A stretch of 64,000 nucleotides of DNA from Drouetiella hepatica Uher 2000/2452 (GTDB lineage: Bacteria; Cyanobacteriota; Cyanobacteriia; Elainellales; Elainellaceae), in assembly GCA_019359505.1 (NCBI GenBank), contig JAHHHD010000005.1, positions 173,156 to 237,155 on the forward strand, read 5' to 3'. Shown here in pieces: positions 26,637 through 36,362 of this stretch. Below the pieces are notes generated by a model. That model saw only the letters and a list, made by a program, of their open reading frames with translations. It had not been told where the DNA came from and searched no databases. Both the position numbers and the translations under genes were made by a program. The stretch's first letter is position 1; every line of letters begins with the position of its first letter.

Positions 26637-27473
26637 CTAGATGCTCAGCACCAACTGTAGCCCTGCTTCAGGCTTGGCATCCTCTGGCAAAGGTTCAGGT
26701 TCAGCACGCATTGCAGGACAATATCGGGCATAGGCACAGCGATCGCACTGTCCACCCGGAAAGGGAAGCCAACGCTGATCCTGGCGCAATTCCACAGCAA
26801 GGTCGCTAATCACGGCTTCGACGCGCTGGCGATGCTCGACAGTTGCCGGAAAGCAAATCTTTTCGCCTGTCCGCAGATAGAGTAAGCTCAACTGCTTCAA
26901 ATTCCGCTGGTAGCGTTGCTCTAGCGCTAAGTAATACAGACCAATCTGCAAATCCACTTCGTCAGGCTCCATCGACTCGACCTCTTTGGCAGATTTATAG
27001 TCGATTAGCTCTAGCCCATCGTCTAGATAGTCGAGGCGATCGTATCGTCCTGACAACACAAACTCTAAATTTTCAGTGCGCAGCGTTCCCTGAATTTTGC
27101 CCTCCACCGCTACAGGCTTGCGCATTGCCGACTGATTGGCGATGTAGGCGTAATAGTAGCGCCGCAGAATACCCCGACCTTCATTAATTTGGGTGCTGGT
27201 GAGATCCTTCGTCTGCTGACTCCAACAGTATTCGATCCAGTCCATCCGGGGAATTGCATCTTGGTAGTGCCAATCCTGGTAGATCTGCGCCAAAGCCTGA
27301 TGCAGAGAAGTGCCCATAATGGCTGAGCCATAGAACGCTGCCCCTTCTACCTTACGCTCGTATCGGAAGTAGTAGGCTTGAGGACAGCGATAGTAGCTTT
27401 GAAGCTTAGCAGCGGACAAAAAATAAGGCATAGTCTCTGAACCCGGCGATTGACTTCTGAAGCGTTGAGCCAT
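26637..27473 (-). CDS. PD-(D/E)XK nuclease, RecB/Cas4-like with Fe-S type cysteines
   Basis: This 278-residue single-domain nuclease has the core GRYDRLDYLDDGLELIDYKSA, in which the Asp of D-R-L-D and the E-x-D-Y-K strand make the metal site. It also has QIGLYYLAL (motif QxxxY) and four cysteines arranged one early (YYRCPQAYYF) and three late (CDRCAYARYC), as in the Fe-S nucleases AddB and Cas4. No CRISPR array or cas genes are present, so it is not a Cas4 in context. The start may be 27473 or the internal ATG at 27431 (MPYFLSAAKLQSYYRC), where conservation begins. Confidence 0.87.
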   Translation of the reverse strand: MAQRFRSQSPGSETMPYFLSAAKLQSYYRCPQAYYFRYERKVEGAAFYGSAIMGTSLHQALAQIYQDWHYQDAIPRMDWIEYCWSQQTKDLTSTQINEGRGILRRYYYAYIANQSAMRKPVAVEGKIQGTLRTENLEFVLSGRYDRLDYLDDGLELIDYKSAKEVESMEPDEVDLQIGLYYLALEQRYQRNLKQLSLLYLRTGEKICFPATVEHRQRVEAVISDLAVELRQDQRWLPFPGGQCDRCAYARYCPAMRAEPEPLPEDAKPEAGLQLVLSI

Positions 27474-27750
27474 CCCCTGTTTAGAGATGCACCCACGGAT
27501 ACAAGATCTGTGGGTGCGGTCTGTCGGGCATGACGCTACTATGATGGCACTAGATGTAGGATTCGGCTAGGTTCTTTTGTATTAAATTTCCTATATGTAG
27601 CGTAGGAGGTAGATATCGAGGATTGAGGAACGAAAAAAATGAGCTAGAGCAGCGATCGCTCAGCCGCATCTTACAGGTGAGCCGTGGAAACTATAGTAAT
27701 TCACACGCCGTAATTTGGAGCGTCACGATCCTGATATTGGACGCAACAGA

Positions 27751-27845
27751 TATAGCAACCGCCTTGGCGGTTAGGACAGGGACATTTTGGTGGGGCGCTT
27801 CGCGCCCCACCAAAATGTCATAAGCAAACTGGCGACAGCTATGAC
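27751..27845 (+). repeat. Composite palindromic element, copy 3 (best preserved)
   Basis: Order: TATAGCAACCGCC-TT-GGCGGTT (itself a small palindrome), AGGACAGG, a perfect hairpin 27781-27819 (18-bp arms, loop TTC), TCATAAGCAAACTGGCGACA, GCTATGA. It ends 2 bp before the malQ stop codon. Copies in the window share every block. Confidence 0.88.
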
Positions 27846-27846
27846 T

Positions 27847-29361
27847 TCAACTGTGCAGATGGGGCTGCCTCGATCGCCCATACAGCTCAGTCAGATCTCG
27901 GAGGCGATCGCCCACTTCTGCGGTCAAGGCACCCTGTTCATAGCGCCAGCCCCAATTACCAATCGCTTGACCCGGCGCATTCATTCGCGATCGGGTATCT
28001 AAGCCGAGAATATCCTGAAGAGGGACAATTGCCTGATTAGAAACAGAGCTGAAGGCAAGGCGAACTAGCTCCCAATGAATTTCCTGCGTATCGCCACAGC
28101 CCAGATATCGCCAGACTTTGTGCTGCTCCTCAGAGCTACGGGCATTAAACCAACCCACTGTCGTGTCATTATCATGCGTTCCGGTATAAACAACCGTGTT
28201 GGCAAGGTAATGAAACGGCAAATAGGGATTCGCTGCATCAGAGTCAAAGGCAAACTGAAGAATCTTCATCCCTGGAAACTCAAACTGGTCTCGCAGCGCC
28301 TCGACTTCGGGCGTAATAAAGCCTAAATCTTCGGCAATGATGGGCAACACGCCAAGCTGCTCCGCCAAAACTTGGAACAGCGCCTCGCCCGGAGCCACCA
28401 TCCATTCACCATCCATGGCGGTCGTTTCCCCCCCTTTGATCGCCCAGTAAGATTCAAAGCCTCGGAAATGGTCAATGCGAATCAGGTCTACACAGTCAAG
28501 CATTGCCTGAAATCGCTGCACCCACCATTTAAAGTTGTCCTGCTGGAGCCGCTCCCAGTCATAGATTGGGTTACCCCATAGCTGTCCGGTGGGACTGAAA
28601 TAATCAGGCGGCACACCTGCCATCAGCGAAGGAGTACCCAATTCTGAGTCAAGGCAAAAATATTCTGGATGTGCCCAAACTTCAGCACTGTCATGCGCTA
28701 CGTAAATGGGCAGATCTCCCAGAATCTGGATGCCCTTCTCGTTGGCATAGCGCTTTACATCTGCCCACTGCTGAGCAAACTCAAATTGCAGAAATTTGTG
28801 GAAGAAGACTTGAGGAACAAGCTGCTGCTGCCACTGCTCCAGAGCCTCCGGCTTGCGGTGGGCGATCGTCTCATCCCAAGTATTCCAACTCGCGCCGCCG
28901 TGGGCATCTTTGACCGCACGAAATAGCGCATAGTCATCCAGCCAGTCCGCAGCACCCTGACAAAATTCCTCAAACGCCTGGTGCCATTCGGGCGTTGCCT
29001 GAACCTTGAAGTTGTCGGAAGCTTTGCGCAATAGCAGGGTTTTGACATGGATCACCCAGCCAAAGTCAACCCGCAGAGGCAGCTCTGGGAAGTCATTGAA
29101 ATCTTCTTCGGTCAATAGCCCTTTGCCGCAGAGAATTTCAGGGCTAATCAGCATGGGATTACCTGCGATCGCCGAGAAACATTGGTAGGGCGAATCGCCG
29201 TAAGCTGTAGGACCTAGCGGCAAAATCTGCCAGATTTGCTGTCCGCTGGCAGCTAAGAAGTCTATAAAACGATAGGCTTCAGTGCCCAAATCGCCAATGC
29301 CAAACCGACTGGGGAAAGAGGTGGGGTGCAGCAGAATACCGCTAGCTCTGGGAAAGGGCAT
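27847..29361 (-). CDS. malQ: 4-alpha-glucanotransferase (amylomaltase, disproportionating enzyme)
   Basis: This 504-residue GH77 enzyme transfers maltodextrin segments between alpha-1,4-glucans in glycogen breakdown. Features are the N-terminal SGILLHPTSFPSRFGIGDLG, the 250s-type loop, the nucleophile-Asp region (LIRIDHFRGFESYW), the acid/base Glu (PIIAEDLGFI) and the transition-state Asp (GTHDNDT). Length matches bacterial MalQ/plant D-enzyme. It is a single gene between a composite element (3' side) and a palindrome (5' side, 29514). Confidence 0.97.
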   Translation of the reverse strand: MPFPRASGILLHPTSFPSRFGIGDLGTEAYRFIDFLAASGQQIWQILPLGPTAYGDSPYQCFSAIAGNPMLISPEILCGKGLLTEEDFNDFPELPLRVDFGWVIHVKTLLLRKASDNFKVQATPEWHQAFEEFCQGAADWLDDYALFRAVKDAHGGASWNTWDETIAHRKPEALEQWQQQLVPQVFFHKFLQFEFAQQWADVKRYANEKGIQILGDLPIYVAHDSAEVWAHPEYFCLDSELGTPSLMAGVPPDYFSPTGQLWGNPIYDWERLQQDNFKWWVQRFQAMLDCVDLIRIDHFRGFESYWAIKGGETTAMDGEWMVAPGEALFQVLAEQLGVLPIIAEDLGFITPEVEALRDQFEFPGMKILQFAFDSDAANPYLPFHYLANTVVYTGTHDNDTTVGWFNARSSEEQHKVWRYLGCGDTQEIHWELVRLAFSSVSNQAIVPLQDILGLDTRSRMNAPGQAIGNWGWRYEQGALTAEVGDRLRDLTELYGRSRQPHLHS

Positions 29362-29677
29362 AAAAAAGTAAGAGGGACGAGTGGGTCAGGGTTGTGCGAC
29401 AGAAAAAATTGAGCTTTAGCTATTGTTTGGCTGTTCTTAAAATTCCACCATCCGTCTTTTGGCTAATTTCTCTGCCACTCAACTCTTTAAGGAGCACAAA
29501 TTAATTAACCTGTAAGAGTTTTTTGGAAGTGTCGCACTCCGCGCGACACTTCCAAAAAACTCTTGGGCTTTATTTTTTACGCGATTCTAAGGGATTGTTT
29601 AGGTTGCCCCAAATTCAGCCCACTCGAATCTAGCACGCTGAGATGAGCCACGCTTCAGATTCCGTAGAGTAGGAAAT
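29362..29677. other. Intergenic region with one palindrome
   Basis: No gene is seen between malQ and the efflux pump gene. It carries the malQ promoter and the palindrome at 29514-29564, which would also lie downstream of the minus-strand efflux operon. Confidence 0.6.
29514..29564. repeat. Perfect palindrome, 22-bp arms
   Basis: Arms AAGAGTTTTTTGGAAGTGTC, then GC, around a 7-nt ACTCCGC loop. It sits after the RND pump stop (29678, minus strand) and so is placed to terminate that operon. Confidence 0.9.
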
Positions 29678-32600
29678 TTACTTTGCGTGTTCCATGAGTC
29701 GCTCCTGTTCTTGGCGATCTTTGTTAGGCGGAAAGAAGCGATCGTTCAGACCCTTAATAATGATGTACAGAATAGGAACTAAAAACAGGCTGAGGAATGT
29801 GGAAAACAGGTATCCTCCAAAGACGGTAGTTCCCAAAGACTGACGGCTGGCAGCTCCAGCACCCGTAGCGATCGCCAACGGAAAGAAGCCCACTAGACCC
29901 GAAATCGCCGTCATCAGAATGGGACGCAAGCGATCTTGAGAAGCCTCGATCGCCGCCTGCGTAATGCTCAAGCCTTTTTCTCGGAGCTGATTGGCATACT
30001 CGACGATCAGAATGGCGTTTTTACTCGCCAAGCCAATCAGCATTACCAAACCAATCTGACAGTAGGCATCGTTGGCAAAGCCTCGAAAATACTGTCCGAT
30101 CAGGGCACCCAGAACCGCTAAGGGCACCGTCAGCATAATAATGATCGGATCAACATAGCTCTCATACTGAGCTGCCAACACCAGAAACACCATCAGCAAT
30201 CCAATGCCGAAAATCAGCGCCGCCTGACCACCCGATTCCACTTCTTCTAGCGCCGTGCCTGTCCACTCATAGCCCAAGCCGGGCGGAAAGATCTGTCTGG
30301 CAGTTTCCTCCATCGCCTGTAAAGCTTGCCCCGAACTCTTGCCGGGAGCCGCTGCGCCCTGCACCGAAATCGAGCGGTAGAGGTTGTAGTGGGTAATAGT
30401 CTGAGCGCTGGTTGCCGGGGTAATGGTCACCAGATTGCTCAACGGAATCATCTGGTCATCAGCCGATCGCACGTAAAGCTGCTGAATATCATCGGGCTTA
30501 GACCGGAACTGCTGATCCGCCTGAATATATACCCGGTAGTTGCGCTGATCGAGGCTAAAGTCATTGACATATTGAGAACCGAGAAAAGTCTGCAAGGTCT
30601 CAAATACGGTATCTACGCCCACATTCAGGGCTTTGGCACGGTTGCGGTTCACCTCCACGAGCAACTGCGGTGAGCCAGCCGAGTAGGTGCTAAAGACCCC
30701 GCTGAGGTTAGGATTTTGGTTCGAGGCTCCCATGAGCTGATAGAGATAGCCGACAAACTGATCGAGCGGCAAGTTGCCCCGCCGATCCTGCATTTCCATC
30801 TGGAAGCCGCCAAAGTTGCCCAGACCTTGAATCGCGGGAGGGTTCACGGCAAAGATGCGGGCGCGGGTATCGCCAAAGTATTTCATTTGAATCTGCCCGA
30901 TCAGCGCCTTCACTTCCTGAGCCGCCTGTTTGCGATCGCCCCAAGGTTGCAGCAACGTAAACATAATCCCCTGATTGGGCGAAATGCCTGTGAAGCTAAA
31001 GCCCGTGATCGCAAAATTAGATGCCACTTCAGGCAGCGTTCGCACGGTTTCGGAAGCCTCATCCAGAATTTTCTTGGTGTAGCTCAAAGAAGAGCCTTCG
31101 GGAGCCTGAACGATCGTAATGAAATAGCCCTGATCTTCTTCTGGCAAGAAGGCTGAAGGGACAACGCCGTACAGCCACGCCGTCAGACCCAAAGACGCGA
31201 TGAAGATTGCCAAAATGATGTATCGGATTCCCCCTAAAAAGCCGAGCGATCGCTCATAGGCGCGCCGAATTCTATCGAAAACTCGGTTGAAGCCGTCAAA
31301 GAATCTGCCCAGGAAAGAATGGCTTTCCTGCCGAGGGCGCAGCAGCAACGCTGACATCATCGGGGACAGGGTGAGGGCATTAAAGGTGGAAATGGCGATC
31401 GAAAAGGCGATCGTCAGGGCGAACTGCTGGTAAATTGCGCCCGTGGTGCCAGGGAAGAATGCGACCGGAATAAACACTGCCATTAGCACCAGCGAAGTGG
31501 CAATCACCGCGCCCGAAAGCTCTCGCATTGCTTCAATGGCCGCCGGAAGCGGATGCATCCCCCGATCTTGAACTTTTGAGGCAACGGCTTCCACGACGAC
31601 GATGGCATCATCCACGACGATCCCGGTTCCTAGGGTCAGGCCAAACAGCGTCAGGGTATTAATAGAAAACCCAAACAGCTTAGTGAACAAAAACACCCCC
31701 AGCAGCGAAACTGGAATGGCAGCCGTCGGAATTAGCGTTGCCCGCCAGTCCTGCAAAAAGATGTACATTACCAGCACCACCAACAAAAAAGAGGTGATCA
31801 GCGTAATGACAACCTCTTCTAACGAAGCTTCCACAAACATGGTGGTATCGAAAGCGATCGCATACTTCATGCCGGGTGGAAAGGTTTCGCTTAGCCGCTC
31901 CATTTCTTCCCGAATCGCTTCACTGGTTTGCAAAGCGTTACTGCCGGGGCGCTGAGTCACCCCTAGACCCACGGCCTCTAGGTTGTTGTAGGTCAAGTCG
32001 GTGCCGTAGTTCTCAGCGCCTAGCTCCACTCGACCGACATCCTTGAGCCGCACCAGAGAGCCGCTTTCCCCGGTCTTGAGGACAATATTTTCAAACTCTG
32101 AGGCATCCTTAAGGCGGCTGACGGCTCGTAGACTGAGCTGATAGTCCTGATCGCTAGCTGAAGGCTCCTGACCCAGCTGTCCAGCCCCCACCTGAATATT
32201 TTGCTCTTGGATTGCCTGACTGACATCCTGCGCCGTTAGCCCTCGGCTAGCTAGACGGTTCGGATCTAGCCAGATGCGCATGGCGTATTTGCGTTCTCCA
32301 AAAATTTGGATACCGCCTACCCCATTCAGCCGCTTCAGATTGTTGAGAATGTAGAGGTCGGCATAGTTGCTGAGAAACAGGTTGTCGTACTCGCCATTGT
32401 CCGTGTAGAGCGCCACCGCCATCAGAAAGTTGCTTTCCTGTTGACTAACGGTGACTCCGGTTTGTACCACCTGTCCGGGCAGTCGAGCCTGTGCGCGAGA
32501 CACACGGTTCTGGACGTTGACGGTGGCAATATCCGGGTCTTGGGCAGCATCAAAGGTGACGGTAATCTGGCTGGTGCCGTCGCTGCTGCTGGCAGAACTC

Positions 32601-32842
32601 ATATACCGCAGACCTTTCACGCCGTTGATTTCCTGCTCTAGCAGGTTAGTGATGCCACTCTCCACCGTTTCGGCATCGGCTCCGGCATAGTTGGCGGTCA
32701 CAACCACCTGCTTGGGCGAAATGTCGGGGAATTGGGCGATCGGCAGCGTCAGTCCAGCAATGACTCCCAACAGCAGAATGATGATGGAACAGACCGAGGT
32801 AAAAATCGGTCGCTTGATGAAAAAATCGGCGAACATGGGCAA
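29678..32842 (-). CDS. RND efflux pump, inner-membrane transporter (HAE1/AcrB type)
   Basis: This 1054-residue pump has twelve membrane segments with two large periplasmic loops, the hallmark of AcrB/MexB drug exporters. It shows the proton-relay Asp pair in TM4 (GIVVDDAIVVVEAV), the TM10 Lys (GLASKNAILIVEYANQ) and the N-terminal FIKRPIFTSVCSIIILLLG. Length is standard. It lies 42 bp after the adaptor lipoprotein gene; no TolC-like outer-membrane gene is adjacent, so a chromosomally separate one is expected. Drug or toxic-metabolite export is the family role; substrate is unknown. Confidence 0.96.
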   Translation of the reverse strand: MPMFADFFIKRPIFTSVCSIIILLLGVIAGLTLPIAQFPDISPKQVVVTANYAGADAETVESGITNLLEQEINGVKGLRYMSSASSSDGTSQITVTFDAAQDPDIATVNVQNRVSRAQARLPGQVVQTGVTVSQQESNFLMAVALYTDNGEYDNLFLSNYADLYILNNLKRLNGVGGIQIFGERKYAMRIWLDPNRLASRGLTAQDVSQAIQEQNIQVGAGQLGQEPSASDQDYQLSLRAVSRLKDASEFENIVLKTGESGSLVRLKDVGRVELGAENYGTDLTYNNLEAVGLGVTQRPGSNALQTSEAIREEMERLSETFPPGMKYAIAFDTTMFVEASLEEVVITLITSFLLVVLVMYIFLQDWRATLIPTAAIPVSLLGVFLFTKLFGFSINTLTLFGLTLGTGIVVDDAIVVVEAVASKVQDRGMHPLPAAIEAMRELSGAVIATSLVLMAVFIPVAFFPGTTGAIYQQFALTIAFSIAISTFNALTLSPMMSALLLRPRQESHSFLGRFFDGFNRVFDRIRRAYERSLGFLGGIRYIILAIFIASLGLTAWLYGVVPSAFLPEEDQGYFITIVQAPEGSSLSYTKKILDEASETVRTLPEVASNFAITGFSFTGISPNQGIMFTLLQPWGDRKQAAQEVKALIGQIQMKYFGDTRARIFAVNPPAIQGLGNFGGFQMEMQDRRGNLPLDQFVGYLYQLMGASNQNPNLSGVFSTYSAGSPQLLVEVNRNRAKALNVGVDTVFETLQTFLGSQYVNDFSLDQRNYRVYIQADQQFRSKPDDIQQLYVRSADDQMIPLSNLVTITPATSAQTITHYNLYRSISVQGAAAPGKSSGQALQAMEETARQIFPPGLGYEWTGTALEEVESGGQAALIFGIGLLMVFLVLAAQYESYVDPIIIMLTVPLAVLGALIGQYFRGFANDAYCQIGLVMLIGLASKNAILIVEYANQLREKGLSITQAAIEASQDRLRPILMTAISGLVGFFPLAIATGAGAASRQSLGTTVFGGYLFSTFLSLFLVPILYIIIKGLNDRFFPPNKDRQEQERLMEHAK

Positions 32843-32884
32843 AGGGGGAATGATAGAGGATTGTGAGTCGATCTACTGAGCCTT

Positions 32885-34261
32885 CTACTGAGCCTTTTGC
32901 GCCCCTGCGGGTTGAGCCTGCGCTACCGCAATCGGGGAACCATCCTGGAGATTGAGAATTCCGGAAACCACGATTTGCTCTCCCGGCTTGAGACCTTCTA
33001 GCACCTGATAGCTATTGCCCTGAATATCGCCTAGACGAACGAGCCGCTGCTGCGCCACCTGCTGCGGTTCGCCTGTAGGCGACTGCTGTGGAGCTGCTTC
33101 TCCTGCGGGTGCCTCGGCGGCGCTAGTTCCTGCAACATAAACAAAAGTCTGTCCGGCAATTCGCGTCACGGCATTAGTCGGCACTAAGATACCTGGAGCC
33201 GTTTGCCAAATAAGTTTTGCCCGGACGAGCTGACCGTCTTTTAACCGACCGTTATTGGGAAAAGTAGCTTTTGCCAGCACCGCTTGGTCGGTAGCATTCA
33301 CTTCTGGAGAGACGAAGGTAATGCGCCCCGTTGTCAGAGCTTTACCGTTCTGATCGAGTAGCTCTACAGGCAGACCTGTCCGCAGATCAACCGTGCGCTC
33401 GATCGGCACAGAGAGATTCAGGTCTAACGCACCATTCTGAATAATGCTGGTAATGGTGGTGTCTGTCTGGGCATAATCCCCCACTTTTGCCGGGACGTTG
33501 CCTACAATTCCGGCGATCGGCGCTCTCACCAAGTTGTTGTTCAGGTCGGTTGTAGCAACATCTTGAGCTGCTTGACTGCTAGAAAGTCTGGCATCTGATT
33601 CAGCCAGCGCCGCCTGATAGGCTCGCACCTGTTCTTGAGCTGCCTTGAGGGCTGCAAGCGCCGTAGCTCGCTGATTAGCAGCCTGGTCAAGCGTTTGCTG
33701 CGCCTGTGCGCCCTCGCTCACCAGAGCCGCCGTTCGTCGATATTGCGTGTTTTGTAGCGCCACATCTGCCTCAGCTTTTTCTACGTCAGCTTGGGCAGCC
33801 TGTAACTGAGCTGCCGCCGTACCGCGAGCCGCTGCGGCAGCACCGACGTCAGCAGTCGCGCCGCTGACCTGAGCCTCAGTGCGATCGCTCTTTAGTTCAG
33901 CGATCGGCTCACCCGCAGCCACAGCCTGTCCGGGCGAAACGAGAATTTGAACAATTCGACCGTCTACCTCTGGACGCAGATCGACTCGGTTTTGGGCTTC
34001 CAAAGCGCCTACAAATTCAGAGCTTTCTTGCACTGTGCTGGTCTCAACTGCCTGAAGCTGCACTGAGGTAGGCGGAGGAGCTTGGGCAGTGGGTGCACTA
34101 CCACAGCCCACCAAGACTGAAAGCAAAAGCGTTGTGCTAATCAGCGGGGCAGACAGTCTTGGCATGAGGCGAGTGGATTGACTATTGGATTGACTATTGG
34201 GTTGACTATTGGGTTGACTGTTACTGGACAGAGGAATGCTAGGTTTCGCCATTAGCCACAA
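32885..34261 (-). CDS. RND efflux periplasmic adaptor lipoprotein (MFP)
   Basis: This 458-residue membrane fusion protein has a type II signal with lipobox LVGC (SVLVGCGSAPTAQ), a barrel-sandwich half-motif (VDGRIVQILVSPGQAVAAGE), a long Ala/Gln-rich coiled-coil hairpin (about 125-235), the second half (LVRAPIAGIVGNVPAKVGDY), and beta-barrel and membrane-proximal domains. It links the pump to the outer membrane. The extra N-terminus before the signal holds a repeat of NSQP/NSQS from a 12-bp DNA repeat near 34200; true starts may be MAKPSI (34252) or MPRLSA. Confidence 0.93.
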   Translation of the reverse strand: MWLMAKPSIPLSSNSQPNSQPNSQSNSQSTRLMPRLSAPLISTTLLLSVLVGCGSAPTAQAPPPTSVQLQAVETSTVQESSEFVGALEAQNRVDLRPEVDGRIVQILVSPGQAVAAGEPIAELKSDRTEAQVSGATADVGAAAAARGTAAAQLQAAQADVEKAEADVALQNTQYRRTAALVSEGAQAQQTLDQAANQRATALAALKAAQEQVRAYQAALAESDARLSSSQAAQDVATTDLNNNLVRAPIAGIVGNVPAKVGDYAQTDTTITSIIQNGALDLNLSVPIERTVDLRTGLPVELLDQNGKALTTGRITFVSPEVNATDQAVLAKATFPNNGRLKDGQLVRAKLIWQTAPGILVPTNAVTRIAGQTFVYVAGTSAAEAPAGEAAPQQSPTGEPQQVAQQRLVRLGDIQGNSYQVLEGLKPGEQIVVSGILNLQDGSPIAVAQAQPAGAQKAQ

Positions 34262-35126
34262 TTGGGTAGGAGGATTCTGGTAACGAGGTTCCAGGAATTA
34301 AGAGTTTCAAACTTCAGTAGAAGCAAAATGTAGTCGAAATCAGGAAGCGGTTGTTCTGGGAAGGGGAGAGCAATCGCTCTGCCGCGATTTTTAAAGACAC
34401 AGCTTGCCGCAGGTTCATGAAGAGATGCCTATCTCACTGCAAGCCACTTCAAGGGAACCTAGTGCAAAACGGTGTTTCTACAGCAATCCAGGCATTGTTT
34501 TTGAACCTTGCGTTACGAGCAGTGGAGGTTTTCAAGTCTTTGAGACATTCTGATCCACAAAAGCAGTTGATAATCGAAACCCTGAAGAGTTAACTATTTC
34601 AGTGGCTACAGCGGCAAGCCCACAAATTAGTGCCCTAACTATTTGCTGCTCACGAGAAAAGGCAGCATTGAGTTCAATGACAAAAATCTTACACCACAAT
34701 CTCGTCTTTTTACAGATTTGAACCCCGATACTTTGAAAATGTCTGCTGCCTGGGCGGTCTAAATTTTAGTAGGTCTGGAAACCGTGAAAAGGTACATAAC
34801 TTAAATTTAGAAGACTGTCATCCTGCTAAAAGAGTATTGTCAGTTACGGATAAAAAAATCTCTTTAGTACACCTTGGTACAGGAGTAAAAGTTAAGGCTT
34901 AAAAATCTGAACGGTTTCAGTCATGAGGCATGGTTTAGATGCCTTATCTCGTGCCTCTAAGGCAGGTCGTTGTTAAAGCAGCAAAGCTGACAGACAAAAA
35001 CGACACAAAAGTTAAGCTAATGCAGCCATTTAAGAAAGGGGCGATCGCTCAATTAATCCGATAATTTCTGCATAGAGCTTAATTATTCCATAACAAATTG
35101 TTAATCAACATAAGGGAGTAGAGGAA
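34262..35126. other. 865-bp divergent regulatory region
   Basis: This separates the efflux operon (left) from the BMP-transporter operon (right). An 80-codon frame at 34351-34593 has no supporting features and I do not call it. An NtcA-type box lies at 34867. AT content rises toward the right gene, and its ribosome site (GAGGAA) precedes a GTG start. Confidence 0.6.
34867..34880 (+). promoter_or_regulatory. Candidate NtcA-binding site GTA-N8-TAC
   Basis: GTACACCTTGGTAC matches the NtcA consensus exactly. A T/A-rich -10-like TAAAAAT begins 20 bases downstream, close to the spacing of activated cyanobacterial promoters but not a perfect TAN3T. It lies 247 bp before the BMP-protein start. By chance such a box appears roughly every 4 kb, so context carries much of the weight. 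Confidence 0.55.
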
Positions 35127-36329
35127 GTGAGTCAAAGAAGGTTTGTTCGCCTGTCACGTCGCCAAATTCTTAGAGGTCTGCTCGCTACCAGTGCCTTTGG
35201 CATCGCCAAGTACGGGACAGGCTGCGCCTCTACACCTAGCACTAGCGCCAGTCCTGAAGGGAGCGCGAGCAGCCCCGCTGCTGGGGGAGGTCAAACGACC
35301 TTGGGCTTCATTTATGTTGGGCCTAAAGATGACTATGGCTACAACCAGGCTCATGCGGAAGGTGCGGCTGGCATGGCAAAGAAATTTCCTTGGGCAAAGC
35401 TGGTCGAGGAGGCAAATGTGCCCGAAACCTCTGCCGTTGCTGAGTCCATGCGCAGCATGATTGACATTGATGGCGCAGTGGCGCTTTTCCCTACCTCCTT
35501 CGGCTATTTTGACCCCCATATTCTCAAGATGGCGGCTGAGTATCCTGACGTCCAGTTCTTCCATGCGGGTGGGCTGTATCAGGAGGGCAAAACGCCGAAA
35601 AACATTGGCAGCTACTTTGGCTATATTGACGAATCTCAGTATATTGCTGGCATTGTTGCCGCGCTAACTTCCAAGAGCGGCAAGCTGGGCTTCGTCGGAG
35701 CCAAGCCAATCCCACAGGTGCTCCGCAACATCAATGCCTTTACCCTAGGCGCACGCAGCGTCAAGCCCAGCATCACGACTCAAGTGGTGTTTACAGGCAA
35801 CTGGGCCGAGCCAATCAAAGAAGCAGAGGCGACTAACAGCATGGCAGATCAGGGCATTGATGTGGTCACCTGCCATGTAGACAGTCCCAAGGTGGTGATG
35901 GAAACGGCAGAAAAGCGCGGTATTTACTCCTCTGGCTATCATGCCAACCAGTCGGCTTTGGCTCCGAAAGGCTATTTGACCGGAGCTGAGTGGGATTGGA
36001 CAAACATCTACTCTAAGGTGGCTGAAGAAGTTCATGCGGGTAAGAAACTGTCGGATGGCGGCATCCCTCATATCTTGCGAGGCGGCCTAAAAGATGGGTT
36101 CTGCAAAATCTCGCCCTATGGCCCTGCGGTCGGTGCAGAAGCCAAAAAAGCAGCAGATGCGGCGCAGGCAAAGCTGAAGGACGGCAGCTTGGTGATCTAT
36201 AAGGGCGAACTGAAGGACAACAAAGGCGCGGTAATCATTCCTGCGGGACAATCCATGAAGCAGGAAGACCCCAAGCTGGAAACGATGAACTATCTAGTTG
36301 AGGGTGTATTGGGATCGATCGGGAGCTAA
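35127..36329 (+). CDS. BMP-family ABC transporter substrate-binding protein
   Basis: This 400-residue periplasmic binding protein of the Bmp/PnrA family typically binds nucleosides or related N-rich heterocycles. It opens with a twin-arginine motif (RLSRRQILRGLLATSAFGIA) followed by a Cys (GTGCAS) and a Ser/Ala linker, so Tat export with possible lipidation. Core motifs are LGFIYVGPKDDYGYNQAHAE and KLGFVGAKPIPQVLRNINAF. The GTG start has GAGGAA upstream. It is first gene of a six-gene run with two permeases, two amidohydrolases and the ATPase; the ligand may be an amide rather than a nucleoside. Confidence 0.92.
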   Translation: MSQRRFVRLSRRQILRGLLATSAFGIAKYGTGCASTPSTSASPEGSASSPAAGGGQTTLGFIYVGPKDDYGYNQAHAEGAAGMAKKFPWAKLVEEANVPETSAVAESMRSMIDIDGAVALFPTSFGYFDPHILKMAAEYPDVQFFHAGGLYQEGKTPKNIGSYFGYIDESQYIAGIVAALTSKSGKLGFVGAKPIPQVLRNINAFTLGARSVKPSITTQVVFTGNWAEPIKEAEATNSMADQGIDVVTCHVDSPKVVMETAEKRGIYSSGYHANQSALAPKGYLTGAEWDWTNIYSKVAEEVHAGKKLSDGGIPHILRGGLKDGFCKISPYGPAVGAEAKKAADAAQAKLKDGSLVIYKGELKDNKGAVIIPAGQSMKQEDPKLETMNYLVEGVLGSIGS

Positions 36330-36362
36330 CGGGAGCTAGAGAGCGGCTAGAGGATAAGTCTT

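Noticed and set aside
26637..27473. cas4 gene
   Set aside because: Cysteine pattern and nuclease core resemble Cas4, but there are no CRISPR repeats or cas1/cas2; a general RecB-like nuclease is the safer call.
34351..34593. 80-codon plus-strand frame in the efflux/BMP divergent region
   Set aside because: No ribosome site, no recognisable family, and composition unlike neighbouring genes.
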